This document shows positions 32,398-39,969 of a stretch of DNA of 64,000 nucleotides, one piece after another. The DNA lies in assembly GCA_963820315.1 (NCBI GenBank), contig CAWFZK010000025.1:1-64000 (forward strand), given 5' to 3'. The DNA comes from JACVRW01 sp963820315 (GTDB lineage Bacteria; Actinomycetota; Thermoleophilia; Solirubrobacterales; Thermoleophilaceae). The notes under the pieces are model-generated. The model saw nothing but the letters and a program-made list of their open reading frames with translations, did no database searches and was not told the origin of the DNA. The position numbers and the translations under genes are program-made. Numbering within the stretch: position 1 is the stretch's first letter; each line of letters begins with the position of its first letter.

Positions 32398-33480
32398 GTG
32401 AGCTGGGTCCTCGCGTTCATCGGCTTCGCGATCCTCGTGATCCTGCACGAGCTCGGGCACTTCACGGCGGCCAAGGCGGTCGGAATGCGGGTCGAGAAGT
32501 TCTCGCTGTTCTTCCCGCCGACGCTCGCTTCGAAGAAGGTGGGGGAGACCGAGTACGCCATCGGGGCGATCCCGGCCGGCGGCTACGTGCGCATCACGGG
32601 CATGAACCCGTCGGAGGAGCTCTCCGACGAGCTGCGCACCCGGGCCTACTACTCGCAGCCGGTCTGGAAGCGGATCGTCGTGATCGCGGCCGGCCCCGCC
32701 GTGAACCTGGTGCTCGCGTTCATCCTGCTGTTCATCTTCTTCTTCCTGATCGGGCCGGAGACGGCCACCACGAAGGTCGGCGTGATGGAGAAGGGCTACC
32801 CGGCCGCCAGCGTGCTCAAGTCGGACGACAGGCTCGTGGCGATCGACGGCAAGCGCGGGGACGCCGAGGTCTTCCAGCGCGCGATCGCCTCGCACAAGTG
32901 CGCGCCGCCGCCGACCGAGGGCTGCAAGGCGACCACGCCCGCGACCGTCACCGTCATCCGCGACGGGGAGCGACGGACCTTCGAGATGACGCCGGTGTTC
33001 GACCCGTCCGTCGATCCGCCGCGCACCCGGCTCGGCTTCGCCTACCAGCCGGGGCCCCGCGAGACGCTGCCGTTCGGCGAGTCGGTCGACGTGGCGGCGG
33101 ACCGCTTCTGGTTCGTGACGAAGGCGACACTCGAGCTGCCGGCGCGCCTCCTCGACTCCGAGCAGCGCAAGGAGATCTCCGGCGTCGTCGGCTCCTACGA
33201 GACGACGCGCCAGTCGATCCTCTACGACGTCGCCCAGGTCGTGCTCATCCTGGCGGTCATCTCGCTGTCGCTCGCGATCGTGAACCTGTTCCCGTTCCTG
33301 CCGCTCGACGGCGGCCACATCTTCTGGGCCATCGTCGAGAAGGTGCGCGGTAAGCCGGTCCCCTTCAGCGTCATGGAGAGAGCCGGCGTCGTCGGCTTCA
33401 TGCTCGTGATCCTGATCTTCCTCGTCGGCCTGACGAACGACATAGACAGGCTGTCCGGCGAGGGCTTCGGGGTGAGATAG
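32398..33480 (+). CDS. site-2 intramembrane metalloprotease, RseP/Rip1-like
   Basis: Membrane zinc protease of 360 residues that cleaves transmembrane substrates such as anti-sigma factors. The active site HELGHFTAAKAVGMRVEKFS is in the first helix and the second metal-binding motif NLFPFLPLDGGHIFWAI in the third. Between them lies one PDZ domain (KVGVMEKGYPAASVLKSDDRLVAIDG, TVTVIRDGERRTFEM). Start GTG 32398. It has the standard position after dxr. A possible client is the single-pass HTH/anti-sigma protein at 43295-44275, an inference only. Confidence 0.92.
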   Translation: MSWVLAFIGFAILVILHELGHFTAAKAVGMRVEKFSLFFPPTLASKKVGETEYAIGAIPAGGYVRITGMNPSEELSDELRTRAYYSQPVWKRIVVIAAGPAVNLVLAFILLFIFFFLIGPETATTKVGVMEKGYPAASVLKSDDRLVAIDGKRGDAEVFQRAIASHKCAPPPTEGCKATTPATVTVIRDGERRTFEMTPVFDPSVDPPRTRLGFAYQPGPRETLPFGESVDVAADRFWFVTKATLELPARLLDSEQRKEISGVVGSYETTRQSILYDVAQVVLILAVISLSLAIVNLFPFLPLDGGHIFWAIVEKVRGKPVPFSVMERAGVVGFMLVILIFLVGLTNDIDRLSGEGFGVR

Positions 33481-33491
33481 GGATTCGTCCG

Positions 33492-33510
33492 CACTTGGCG
33501 CGACCAAGTG
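33492..33510. promoter_or_regulatory. inverted repeat, candidate operator of the acyl-CoA synthetase gene
   Basis: CACTTGG-CGCGA-CCAAGTG is a perfect 7-bp inverted repeat with a 5-base spacer. It ends 9 bases upstream of the TAGGAT hexamer of the acyl-CoA synthetase gene, overlapping its -35 region. That location would suit a TetR/FadR-type repressor of fatty-acid genes; the regulator is not in the window. Confidence 0.5.
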
Positions 33511-33519
33511 CTCCCGACA

Positions 33520-33525
33520 TAGGAT
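33520..33525 (+). promoter_or_regulatory. putative -10 hexamer TAGGAT, leaderless arrangement
   Basis: TAGGAT ends 6 bases before the ATG at 33532, with no Shine-Dalgarno sequence. Confidence 0.45.
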
Positions 33526-33531
33526 TCCCCC

Positions 33532-35307
33532 ATGGAAGCTACGAGCGCGGGCGCCAGCCGCACCGAGAGGCCGGCTGGCCTCGACGCGTCGACCCTTGCC
33601 GAGGCCTTTCAGCTCACGGCCCAGGCCCACCCGGAGCGCGTGGCGCTCAGGACGAAGGACGACGAGTTCTCGATGACCTGGGGGGAGTACGCCGACAAGG
33701 TGCGCGGGCTCACGGCTGGCCTCGCGGCGCTCGGCCTGGAGCGCGGTGGGGCACTCGCGCTCATGCTCACGAACAGGCCGGAGTTCCATCTCTTCGACTC
33801 GGCTGCGCTGCATCTCGGCGCCACGCCGTTCTCCGTCTACAACACGTACACGCAGGAGCAGGTCGCCTACCAGGTGAAGGACGCCGAGGCGCGCATCTTC
33901 GTGACCGAGAAGGCCTTCCTCGACCGCGTCCAGGGGATCGAAGGGCTCGAGCACGTCGTGGTCGTCGACGCCGGCGATCTCGACGAGGCGCTCACGATCG
34001 CCGACGTCGAGGCCGAGGGCGACCCCGAGTTCGACTTCGAGGCGGCCTGGCGCGCCGTCGAGCCGGAGGACATGCTCACGCTCATCTACACGTCGGGCAC
34101 GACCGGCCCGCCGAAGGGCGTTCAGCTCACCCACGCCAACGAGCTCGCGGCGCTCAGGGGCTTCGACCAGGTCGTCGCCTTCCCGGACGACGGGCGGGTG
34201 ATCTCGTGGCTGCCGATGGCGCACATCGCGGAGCGGACGGCCAGCCACTACCTCCCGATCGCGCTCGGCTTCAGCACGACCTGCTGCCCCGACCCGCGCC
34301 AGGTCGTGGCCTACCTGGCAGAGGTGCATCCGACCTGGTTCTTCGCGGTCCCGCGCATCTGGGAGAAGCTGAAAGCCGCGATGGAGGCCGCCTTCGCGGC
34401 CGAGCAGGACGAAGCGAAGCGCCAGGCCAGCGAGTGGGCGCTCGGCGTGGGTCTCAAGAAGGTGCGCGCGGAGCAGGCCGGTGAGGAGGTCTCGGCCGAG
34501 CTCGCCGAGGAGTACGCGAAGGCGGACGAGCTAGTGCTCTCGAAGATCCGTGCGCGGCTCGGCCTCGACCAGGTCGAGGCGGTCAACGTCGGCGCCGCGC
34601 CGACGCCCTACCAGGTGATCGAGTTCTTCCACGCTCTCGGGATCCCGCTCGCCGAGCTCTGGGGGATGTCCGAGACCTGCGGGTACGGGGCCTGCAACCC
34701 GCCCGAGCGCATCAAGATCGGGACGGTCGGGCGGGTCGCGCCGCACGCCGAGATCAGGCTCGCCGACGACGGCGAGGTGCTGATCCGCGGGCCCTTCGTG
34801 ATGCCCGGCTACCGCAACCAGCCCGAGCAGACAAGCGAGGCCCTCGACGACGAGGGCTGGCTCCACACCGGCGACGTCGGCGAGCTCGACGAGGACAACT
34901 ACCTCAAGATCGTCGATCGCAAGAAGGAGCTGATCATCAACGCCGGCGGCAAGAACATGTCGCCCGCGAACATCGAGGCCAAGGTCAAGGCCTCGAGCCC
35001 GCTGATCGGCCAGGCGATCGCGATCGGCGACGGCCGCCCGTACAACGTCGCACTGATCACGCTCGACCCGGACGTCGCCCCCTACTTCATCGAGCAGAAC
35101 GGCCCCGAAGCCGTCCAGGCCGAGGTCCAGCGCGGCGTCGACGCGGCCAACGAGCAGCTCGCGCGCGTGGAGGGAATCAAGAAGTTCAAGGTGCTCGACG
35201 AGGAATGGCTGCCCGGGGGCGACGAGCTCACGCCGACGATGAAGCTGAAGCGCAAGCCGATCTTCGAGAAGTACGCGGGCGAGATCGAGCGCCTATACGC
35301 CAGCTGA
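33532..35307 (+). CDS. long-chain acyl-CoA synthetase (AMP-binding)
   Basis: Acyl-adenylate-forming ligase of 591 residues that activates fatty acids to acyl-CoA. The ATP phosphate loop LIYTSGTTGPPKGVQLTH begins near residue 184, followed by ISWLPMAHIAERT, the LWGMSETCGYG adenine motif and GWLHTGDVGELDEDNYLKIVDRKKELIINAGGKN. The insertion between the N- and C-domains (AFAAEQDEAKRQASEWALG) is typical of the FadD15/long-chain group. It is a single gene with its own operator-like site, separating rseP from ispG. Confidence 0.92.
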   Translation: MEATSAGASRTERPAGLDASTLAEAFQLTAQAHPERVALRTKDDEFSMTWGEYADKVRGLTAGLAALGLERGGALALMLTNRPEFHLFDSAALHLGATPFSVYNTYTQEQVAYQVKDAEARIFVTEKAFLDRVQGIEGLEHVVVVDAGDLDEALTIADVEAEGDPEFDFEAAWRAVEPEDMLTLIYTSGTTGPPKGVQLTHANELAALRGFDQVVAFPDDGRVISWLPMAHIAERTASHYLPIALGFSTTCCPDPRQVVAYLAEVHPTWFFAVPRIWEKLKAAMEAAFAAEQDEAKRQASEWALGVGLKKVRAEQAGEEVSAELAEEYAKADELVLSKIRARLGLDQVEAVNVGAAPTPYQVIEFFHALGIPLAELWGMSETCGYGACNPPERIKIGTVGRVAPHAEIRLADDGEVLIRGPFVMPGYRNQPEQTSEALDDEGWLHTGDVGELDEDNYLKIVDRKKELIINAGGKNMSPANIEAKVKASSPLIGQAIAIGDGRPYNVALITLDPDVAPYFIEQNGPEAVQAEVQRGVDAANEQLARVEGIKKFKVLDEEWLPGGDELTPTMKLKRKPIFEKYAGEIERLYAS

Positions 35308-35315
35308 GGCCATCC

Positions 35316-35343
35316 GGGGGGCTCACGCCCCCCGGTCCCCCCG
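35316..35343 (+). repeat. intergenic GC palindrome, copy 1
   Basis: GGGGGG-CTCACG-CCCCCC followed by GGTCCCCCC. It lies just after the acyl-CoA synthetase stop. The hairpin has no T-tract. Closely similar elements are at 36760 and 38515. Confidence 0.7.
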
Positions 35344-35368
35344 GAGCCACCTGGCCGGTGGACCCCAC

Positions 35369-35374
35369 TATCCT
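35369..35374 (+). promoter_or_regulatory. putative -10 hexamer TATCCT before ispG
   Basis: TATCCT ends 8 bases before the ispG GTG (35383). The intervening GGGAGCAA contains a GGGAG that is too close to serve well as a ribosome binding site, so a leaderless reading is favoured but not certain. Confidence 0.35.
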
Positions 35375-35382
35375 GGGAGCAA

Positions 35383-36678
35383 GTGGCTTCCAGGCGCCAG
35401 ATTGACGTCGGTGGCGTGAAGATCGGCGGCGGGGCTCCCGTCGCCGTGCAGTCGATGACGAAGACGGAGACTGCCGACTTCGACGCGACGATGACGCAGA
35501 TCCACGCGATCGCCGAGGCGGGCGGCGACCTCGTCCGCTGCGCGGTTCCGCGCGACGACGACGTGCGCGCGCTCGCGCGGATCGTCAAGGAGTCGCCGAT
35601 CCCGGTGATCGCCGACATCCACTTCAACCACACGCTGGCGCTCAAGGCGATCGACGCCGGAGCGCACTGCATCCGCATCAACCCCGGCAACATCGGCGGC
35701 TTCGAGAAGACCGGCGAGGTCGTCGAGAAGGCGCGCGCGGCGAACGTGCCGATGCGGATCGGCGTCAACTCGGGCTCGCTGCCCAAGCACCTGCACGAGC
35801 TGGAGCGCGAGAACCCCGTCGAGGCGCTCGTGGCGGCGGCGCTGGAGCACGTCGAGCTGATGGACCGGCTCGGCTTCCACGACTTCAAGGTGTCGATCAA
35901 GTCGACGAACGTGCCGAACACGATCGCGTCCAACCGGCTGCTCTCGGAGAAGATCGACAACCCGCTGCACCTCGGCATCACCGAGGCCGGGACCAAGTGG
36001 TCGGGCTCGCTCAAGTCCGCGGTCGGCCTCGGCACGCTGCTCGCCGACGGCATCGGCGACACGATCCGCATCTCGCTCTCCACCTTCCACGCGGAGGAGG
36101 AGGTCAAGGTCGCCTGGGAGATCCTCAAGGCGCTGAAGCTGCGCGAGCGCGGGCCCGTGCTGATCGCCTGCCCCACCTGCGGGCGCCTGCAGTTCGACAT
36201 GGACACGGTGGTGGCCGAGATCGAGGAGCGGCTGCGCGCCTACGACGACCCGATCGAGGTCGCCGTGCTGGGCTGCGCGGTCAACGGCATCGGCGAGGCC
36301 TCGCACGCCGACTTCGGCATCACCGGCGCCAAGAACGAGGGCCTCATCTTCGCCCACGGCAAGCCGCTCAGGAAGGTCCCGCAGGCCGAGCTCGTGGATG
36401 CCCTGTTCGCCGAGATCGACAAGTCGATCGACCGCGGCACGGTGCTCGTCAACGAGACCGAGGCGGCCGAGGGCGCCGAGTGGCTCTCGAAGATCGAGGC
36501 CGAGAACGCCGGCGAGCTCACACCGGAGCGGATCGCGGCGATGGAGGCGGCGGCCGCGAGCGAGGACACGCTCGGGAACGGCGACGCCCTGCCGATGGCG
36601 GGCGCGCCCAAGGCCAAGCGGATCACGCTCGACGAGGAAGCCTCGCCGACCGCGGGCCGCCGCTTCACCCGCGCGTAG
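35383..36678 (+). CDS. ispG: 4-hydroxy-3-methylbut-2-enyl diphosphate synthase (IspG, GcpE)
   Basis: Iron-sulphur enzyme of the MEP pathway, 431 residues. The TIM-barrel part starts VGGVKIGGGAPVAVQSMTKTET and includes VIADIHFNHTLALKAI, INPGNIGG and GITEAGTKWSGSLKSAVGLG. The [4Fe-4S] ligands are in LIACPTCGRLQFD and VLGCAVNGIGEASHADFGI. The C-terminus extends about 60 residues beyond the bacterial core with an acidic/alanine-rich tail. GTG 35383 fits the family start. Confidence 0.94.
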   Translation: MASRRQIDVGGVKIGGGAPVAVQSMTKTETADFDATMTQIHAIAEAGGDLVRCAVPRDDDVRALARIVKESPIPVIADIHFNHTLALKAIDAGAHCIRINPGNIGGFEKTGEVVEKARAANVPMRIGVNSGSLPKHLHELERENPVEALVAAALEHVELMDRLGFHDFKVSIKSTNVPNTIASNRLLSEKIDNPLHLGITEAGTKWSGSLKSAVGLGTLLADGIGDTIRISLSTFHAEEEVKVAWEILKALKLRERGPVLIACPTCGRLQFDMDTVVAEIEERLRAYDDPIEVAVLGCAVNGIGEASHADFGITGAKNEGLIFAHGKPLRKVPQAELVDALFAEIDKSIDRGTVLVNETEAAEGAEWLSKIEAENAGELTPERIAAMEAAAASEDTLGNGDALPMAGAPKAKRITLDEEASPTAGRRFTRA

Positions 36679-36759
36679 GCGATTTAACCGCCGCCGGCCA
36701 GGTGCCGCCGGGGAAACCCCGTCCCTGCGCAGCCGGCCGAGCCGGCTGCTTCGGCGCTT

Positions 36760-36780
36760 GGGGGGGCGCGAGCCCCCCGG
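36760..36780 (+). repeat. intergenic GC palindrome, copy 2
   Basis: GGGGGGGC-GCG-AGCCCCCCGG between ispG and proS, related to the element at 35316. Immediately upstream is another dyad, AGCCGGC-CGA-GCCGGCT (36731-36747). Confidence 0.6.
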
Positions 36781-36790
36781 TCACGATCCT

Positions 36791-36796
36791 TAGACT
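36791..36796 (+). promoter_or_regulatory. putative -10 hexamer TAGACT, leaderless arrangement
   Basis: TAGACT ends 8 bases before the proS GTG at 36805. No Shine-Dalgarno sequence. Confidence 0.5.
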
Positions 36797-36804
36797 CGCG
36801 GGTC

Positions 36805-38502
36805 GTGACCCGTCTCTCGCGCTACTTCCTGCCGACCGTCAAGGAGGCGCCCACGGACGCCGAGGCGCTCTCGCACCGCCTGATCGTGCGGGCCGGCCTC
36901 GCGCGCCAGCTCGGCGCCGGGCTTTGGACCTGGCTGCCGGCCGGCTGGCGCGCGCACCGCAAGGTCGAGCAGATCATCCGCGAGGAGCTCGACGCGATCG
37001 GGGCGGGGGAGATGCTGATGCCCGTGCTCCAGCCCGCCGAGCTCTGGAAGCGGAGCGGGCGCTACGACATCGACGAGCTCTTCAAGCTTCAGGACCGGCG
37101 CGGCGCCGAGTTGCTGCTCGCGATGACGCACGAGGAGAACGTGACCTTCCACGTCTCGCGCGAGGTGCGCTCCTACCGCGATCTGCCGAAGCTGCTCTAC
37201 CACTTCCAGACGAAGGAGCGCGACGAGCCGCGGCCGCGCGCGGGGGTGCTGCGCACGCGCGAGTTCATCATGAAGGACGCGTACTCGTTCGACCGCGACG
37301 CGGCCGGGCTGGACGAGTCGTACGGGCAGTTCATCCACGCGTACGACCGGATCTTCGACCGGCTGGGGCTGGAGTGGTATCGGGTCGAGTCCGACGTGGG
37401 GATGATGGGCGGCACCGGCGCCCACGAGTACATGGCGCCCTGTCCGGCCGGCGAGAACGACGTCGCGCTCTCGGATGCGGGCTACGCGGCCAACGTCGAG
37501 ATCGCGAGTGCCACCGCGCAGCCCGTCCAGGGGCTGCCCGAGCGCGCAGATGCACCCGAGCGCGTCGAGACGCCCGGCGCCACGACCGTCCAGGAGGTCG
37601 CCGGCCAGCTCGGCGTGCCCACGGGGGCGATCATCAAGGCGTTGCCGGTGATCGCGGCCGAGCGCGGGCCGCTGCTCGTGCTCGTGCGCGGCGACCACCG
37701 GCTCAACGAGTTCAAGCTCCGCAACACGCTCGGCTCGGAGTTCCGCCCCGCCGAGGGGGCGGAGGTGCGCGAGCTGTTCGGGACGGAGCCCGGCTTCATC
37801 GGGCCCGTCGGCGCGCGTCTGCCTGTTCTCGCCGACGAGGCGCTCCGCGGCCTGCACGGCCTGGTGACCGGCGCGAACGAGCCGGACGTGCACCTCACGG
37901 GGATCGAGCCGGGCCGTGACTTCGAGGCCGAGTGGGTCGACGTGCGCCGGGTCGAGCCGGGCGACACGGATTCGAGCGGGTCCGTGATCCGGATCGAGCC
38001 GGCGATCGAAGTAGGCAACATCTTCAAGCTCGGAACGCGCTACTCGGAGCCGCTTGGCGCCCGCTACCTGGACGAGCAGGGCAAGGAGCAGCTGATCTGG
38101 ATGGGCTCCTACGGCATCGGCCCCGCCCGCATCGTGGCCGCCGCCATCGAGCAGTTCGCCGACGACGCCGGCATCTCCTGGCCGCGCGCCGTGGCGCCCT
38201 TCGACGTCGAGCTGGTGACGCTCGGCAAGGAGGGCGAGGAGGCGCGCGCCGTCGCCGACGAGCTCTACGACGACCTGCGCGAGCACGGCCTGGACGTGCT
38301 CTACGACGACCGCAGCCTGAACGCCGGCGAGAAGTTCGCCGACGCGGAGCTGCTCGGCCTTCCGCTGCGACTCACGGTCGGCCGCAAGAGCGTCGAAGCG
38401 CGCGAGATCGACGCCCAGGTCCGGCGGGGACAGGAGAAGCGCTCACTCCCGCTCGAGGGCGGTGCGGAAGCGGCCGTGGATCTGTGGCGAACCCTCCCCT
38501 AA
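36805..38502 (+). CDS. proS: prolyl-tRNA synthetase (bacterial type)
   Basis: Class II synthetase of 565 residues charging tRNA-Pro. Motif 1 area GLWTWLPAGWRAHRKVEQIIREE, motif 2 KLLYHFQTKERDEPRPRAGVLRTREFIMKD and motif 3 GSYGIGPARIVAAAIEQF are clear. Between motifs 2 and 3 is the bacterial editing (YbaK-like) insertion (TTVQEVAGQLGVPTGAIIKAL, FIGPVGARLPVLADEAL), so it can probably clear Ala-tRNA-Pro. The C-terminal anticodon domain follows. GTG start; downstream of ispG as in many bacteria. Confidence 0.95.
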   Translation: MTRLSRYFLPTVKEAPTDAEALSHRLIVRAGLARQLGAGLWTWLPAGWRAHRKVEQIIREELDAIGAGEMLMPVLQPAELWKRSGRYDIDELFKLQDRRGAELLLAMTHEENVTFHVSREVRSYRDLPKLLYHFQTKERDEPRPRAGVLRTREFIMKDAYSFDRDAAGLDESYGQFIHAYDRIFDRLGLEWYRVESDVGMMGGTGAHEYMAPCPAGENDVALSDAGYAANVEIASATAQPVQGLPERADAPERVETPGATTVQEVAGQLGVPTGAIIKALPVIAAERGPLLVLVRGDHRLNEFKLRNTLGSEFRPAEGAEVRELFGTEPGFIGPVGARLPVLADEALRGLHGLVTGANEPDVHLTGIEPGRDFEAEWVDVRRVEPGDTDSSGSVIRIEPAIEVGNIFKLGTRYSEPLGARYLDEQGKEQLIWMGSYGIGPARIVAAAIEQFADDAGISWPRAVAPFDVELVTLGKEGEEARAVADELYDDLREHGLDVLYDDRSLNAGEKFADAELLGLPLRLTVGRKSVEAREIDAQVRRGQEKRSLPLEGGAEAAVDLWRTLP

Positions 38503-38514
38503 ACGATGGCAGCC

Positions 38515-38541
38515 GGGGGCTCACGCCCCCGGACCCCCGCG
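38515..38541 (+). repeat. intergenic GC palindrome, copy 3
   Basis: GGGGGC-TCAC-GCCCCC followed by GGACCCCCGC, 12 bases after proS; almost identical to the 35316 element. A diverged fourth copy, GGGGGCCCGCCCCCCGAGACCC, at 38601-38622 falls inside the 5' coding part of pgsA. Confidence 0.7.
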
Positions 38542-38564
38542 GCCACTCCCGCGCCTCTGAAGGC

Positions 38565-39176
38565 TTGACGTTCAGGCGCCTCGTCGGCCTCGACCGTTCC
38601 GGGGGCCCGCCCCCCGAGACCCGGCGTGGCGAGGCGCTGCATCCCTGGACGATCCCGAACGCGATCGGGTTCGCCCGCATCGCGCTCATCCCGGTCTTTC
38701 TCGTCGTGGCGCTGGAGTCGGACGACGGACGGGACGGGACGGCGTTCCTGCTCTTTGCCGTGATCGCCTGGACCGACTACCTCGACGGCATGGCGGCACG
38801 GCTCACCGGCCAGTACAGCCGGCTGGGTGCGCTCCTCGACCCGCTCACCGACCGGCTGCTCGTGATCGCCGGGGCGATCGTGGCGTGGGAGTTCGACCTG
38901 CTGCCGCACTGGGCGCTGCTCGTCTTGGCCGCGCGCGAGGTCTTCATGCTCGGCCTCACCCAGATCGCCCTGCGCCGCGGGCTCGATCTGAGCGTGAACA
39001 TGATCGGACGCTGGGCGGTGTGGCCGACGATGGGCGCGCTCGCGCTGGCGCTGATCTGGGACAGTTGGGTGCCTGAGCTGCTGCTCTACATCGGTCTCGC
39101 CATGACGCTTGCGGCGACCGCGGTCTATCTGCAAGATGGGCTGCGCGCGATTCGCCAAGGCTCAACCTCAACTTGA
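38565..39176 (+). CDS. CDP-alcohol phosphatidyltransferase, PgsA-like
   Basis: Membrane enzyme of 203 residues, probably making phosphatidylglycerol phosphate from CDP-diacylglycerol. The family motif D-X2-DG-X2-AR-X8-G-X3-D-X3-D is complete in TDYLDGMAARLTGQYSRLGA and LLDPLTDR. The conserved N-terminus is WTIPNAIGFARIALIPVFLV; six helices follow. No ATG precedes it, and TTG 38565 is the best in-frame start. The sequence between it and the conserved part (GLDRSGGPPPETRRGEA) is translated from a GC-palindrome element. The stop lies inside the operator of the next operon. Confidence 0.85.
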   Translation: MTFRRLVGLDRSGGPPPETRRGEALHPWTIPNAIGFARIALIPVFLVVALESDDGRDGTAFLLFAVIAWTDYLDGMAARLTGQYSRLGALLDPLTDRLLVIAGAIVAWEFDLLPHWALLVLAAREVFMLGLTQIALRRGLDLSVNMIGRWAVWPTMGALALALIWDSWVPELLLYIGLAMTLAATAVYLQDGLRAIRQGSTST

Positions 39177-39190
39177 GGAAATGCTATGGT
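39162..39190 (+). promoter_or_regulatory. MerR-type promoter/operator upstream of the RsiG-like gene
   Basis: CCTCAA-C-TTGAGG (39166-39178) is a perfect inverted repeat. It sits immediately upstream of an extended -10 TGCTATGGT (hexamer TATGGT 39185-39190), between it and a weak -35 position (TCAACC, 39162-39167). That is the spacer location bound by MerR-family regulators, and the half-site CCTCAA/TTGAGG resembles SoxR-type sites. A MerR-family gene is the third gene of this run, so autoregulation is plausible. Confidence 0.5.
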
Positions 39191-39227
39191 CGGAGCGGGC
39201 GCTCTGACAGCTCTCGAAAGGACCCCA

Positions 39228-39491
39228 TTGGACACGTTTCCCGACCTCGGCGCTCTCTCCGACGGTGAGCTCAAGGATCTGATCCAGGAGCTCACGGAGG
39301 AGGAGCAGGAGGTCTCCTACCGCCGGCGCATCCTGCACGGCAAGATCGACATCCTGCGTGCCGAGCTGGTCAACCGCCTGCGCAAGAAGCACGAGGAGGG
39401 CGAATCGGTGATCTCAGGCGCCGACGTCCAGCAGCTCACCGACATCCTGTCGGGCAAGGGTGTCGCTGCAGACGACCCGGAGCTGGAGTAG
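39228..39491 (+). CDS. RsiG-like small coiled-coil protein (putative c-di-GMP-responsive anti-sigma factor)
   Basis: The 87-residue protein starts at TTG 39228 with AAAGGA 6 bases upstream; an ATG at 39186 overlaps the -10 and is not favoured. It is a predicted helical hairpin. Residues 26-41 read E26-X3-S30-X2-R33-X3-H37-X3-D41, which matches the c-di-GMP-binding signature E-X3-S-X2-R-X3-Q-X3-D of actinobacterial RsiG (WhiG anti-sigma factor) except Gln to His. By family it would sequester a flagellar/sporulation-type sigma factor in response to c-di-GMP. The partner sigma is not in the window. Confidence 0.65.
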   Translation: MDTFPDLGALSDGELKDLIQELTEEEQEVSYRRRILHGKIDILRAELVNRLRKKHEEGESVISGADVQQLTDILSGKGVAADDPELE

Positions 39492-39501
39492 GTACGGCGC
39501 C

Positions 39502-39969
39502 GTGCACTGCCCCGAGTGTGGCTTCGTCAACGACGAGGGGGCGAACTACTGCCAGCGCTGTGGAGCGTTCCTCGGCGAGGCGAGCGAGTCGGGCTCCGGT
39601 GACACGACCGAGGTCTATCAACTCGATGAGAGCGGGGAGCTGCGCGCCGTGGACCTCGACGAAGTGACCCATGAAGGCGCCACGCTCGTGATCAGAGCCG
39701 GCGGCGGGCGCGCCGGGGAGGCGTTCATCATCACAGGCGAGCGAATGACGATCGGGCGCAGCCCCGAGGCCGAGGTGTTTCTCGACGACGTGACGGTCTC
39801 GCGCAATCACGCGCTGCTCGTGCGCCGGCGCGACGGCCTCTACATCGACGATCTGGGCTCGCTCAACGGCACCTACGTGAACCGGCACCGGATCGAGTCC
39901 CATCGCCTGCAGAACGGCGATGAGCTGCAGGTAGGCAAGTACAAGCTCACCTACCTCGACGAGCGTTGA
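39502..39969 (+). CDS. zinc-ribbon FHA-domain protein, GarA/FhaB-like
   Basis: The 155-residue protein (GTG 39502, MHCPECGF) has an N-terminal zinc ribbon with CPEC (3-6) and CQRC (17-20). A short acidic linker holds a Thr pair (GDTTEVYQL) that resembles the phosphorylation site of mycobacterial GarA. A C-terminal FHA domain shows IGRSPEAEVFLDD, VSRNHALLV and LGSLNGTYVNRHRI. FHA domains bind phosphothreonine, so it probably takes its signal from a Ser/Thr kinase. It sits directly before an FtsR-type regulator, as garA does in mycobacteria. Confidence 0.85.
   Translation: MHCPECGFVNDEGANYCQRCGAFLGEASESGSGDTTEVYQLDESGELRAVDLDEVTHEGATLVIRAGGGRAGEAFIITGERMTIGRSPEAEVFLDDVTVSRNHALLVRRRDGLYIDDLGSLNGTYVNRHRIESHRLQNGDELQVGKYKLTYLDER

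Noticed and set aside
31243..34329. A 1028-codon open frame on the - strand
   Set aside because: It is antisense to dxr, rseP and the acyl-CoA synthetase gene, all with clear family motifs; the His/Arg/Asp-rich translation is typical of the shadow frame in GC-rich DNA. The same applies to the long - frame at 10167-12323 opposite murA-hisZ.
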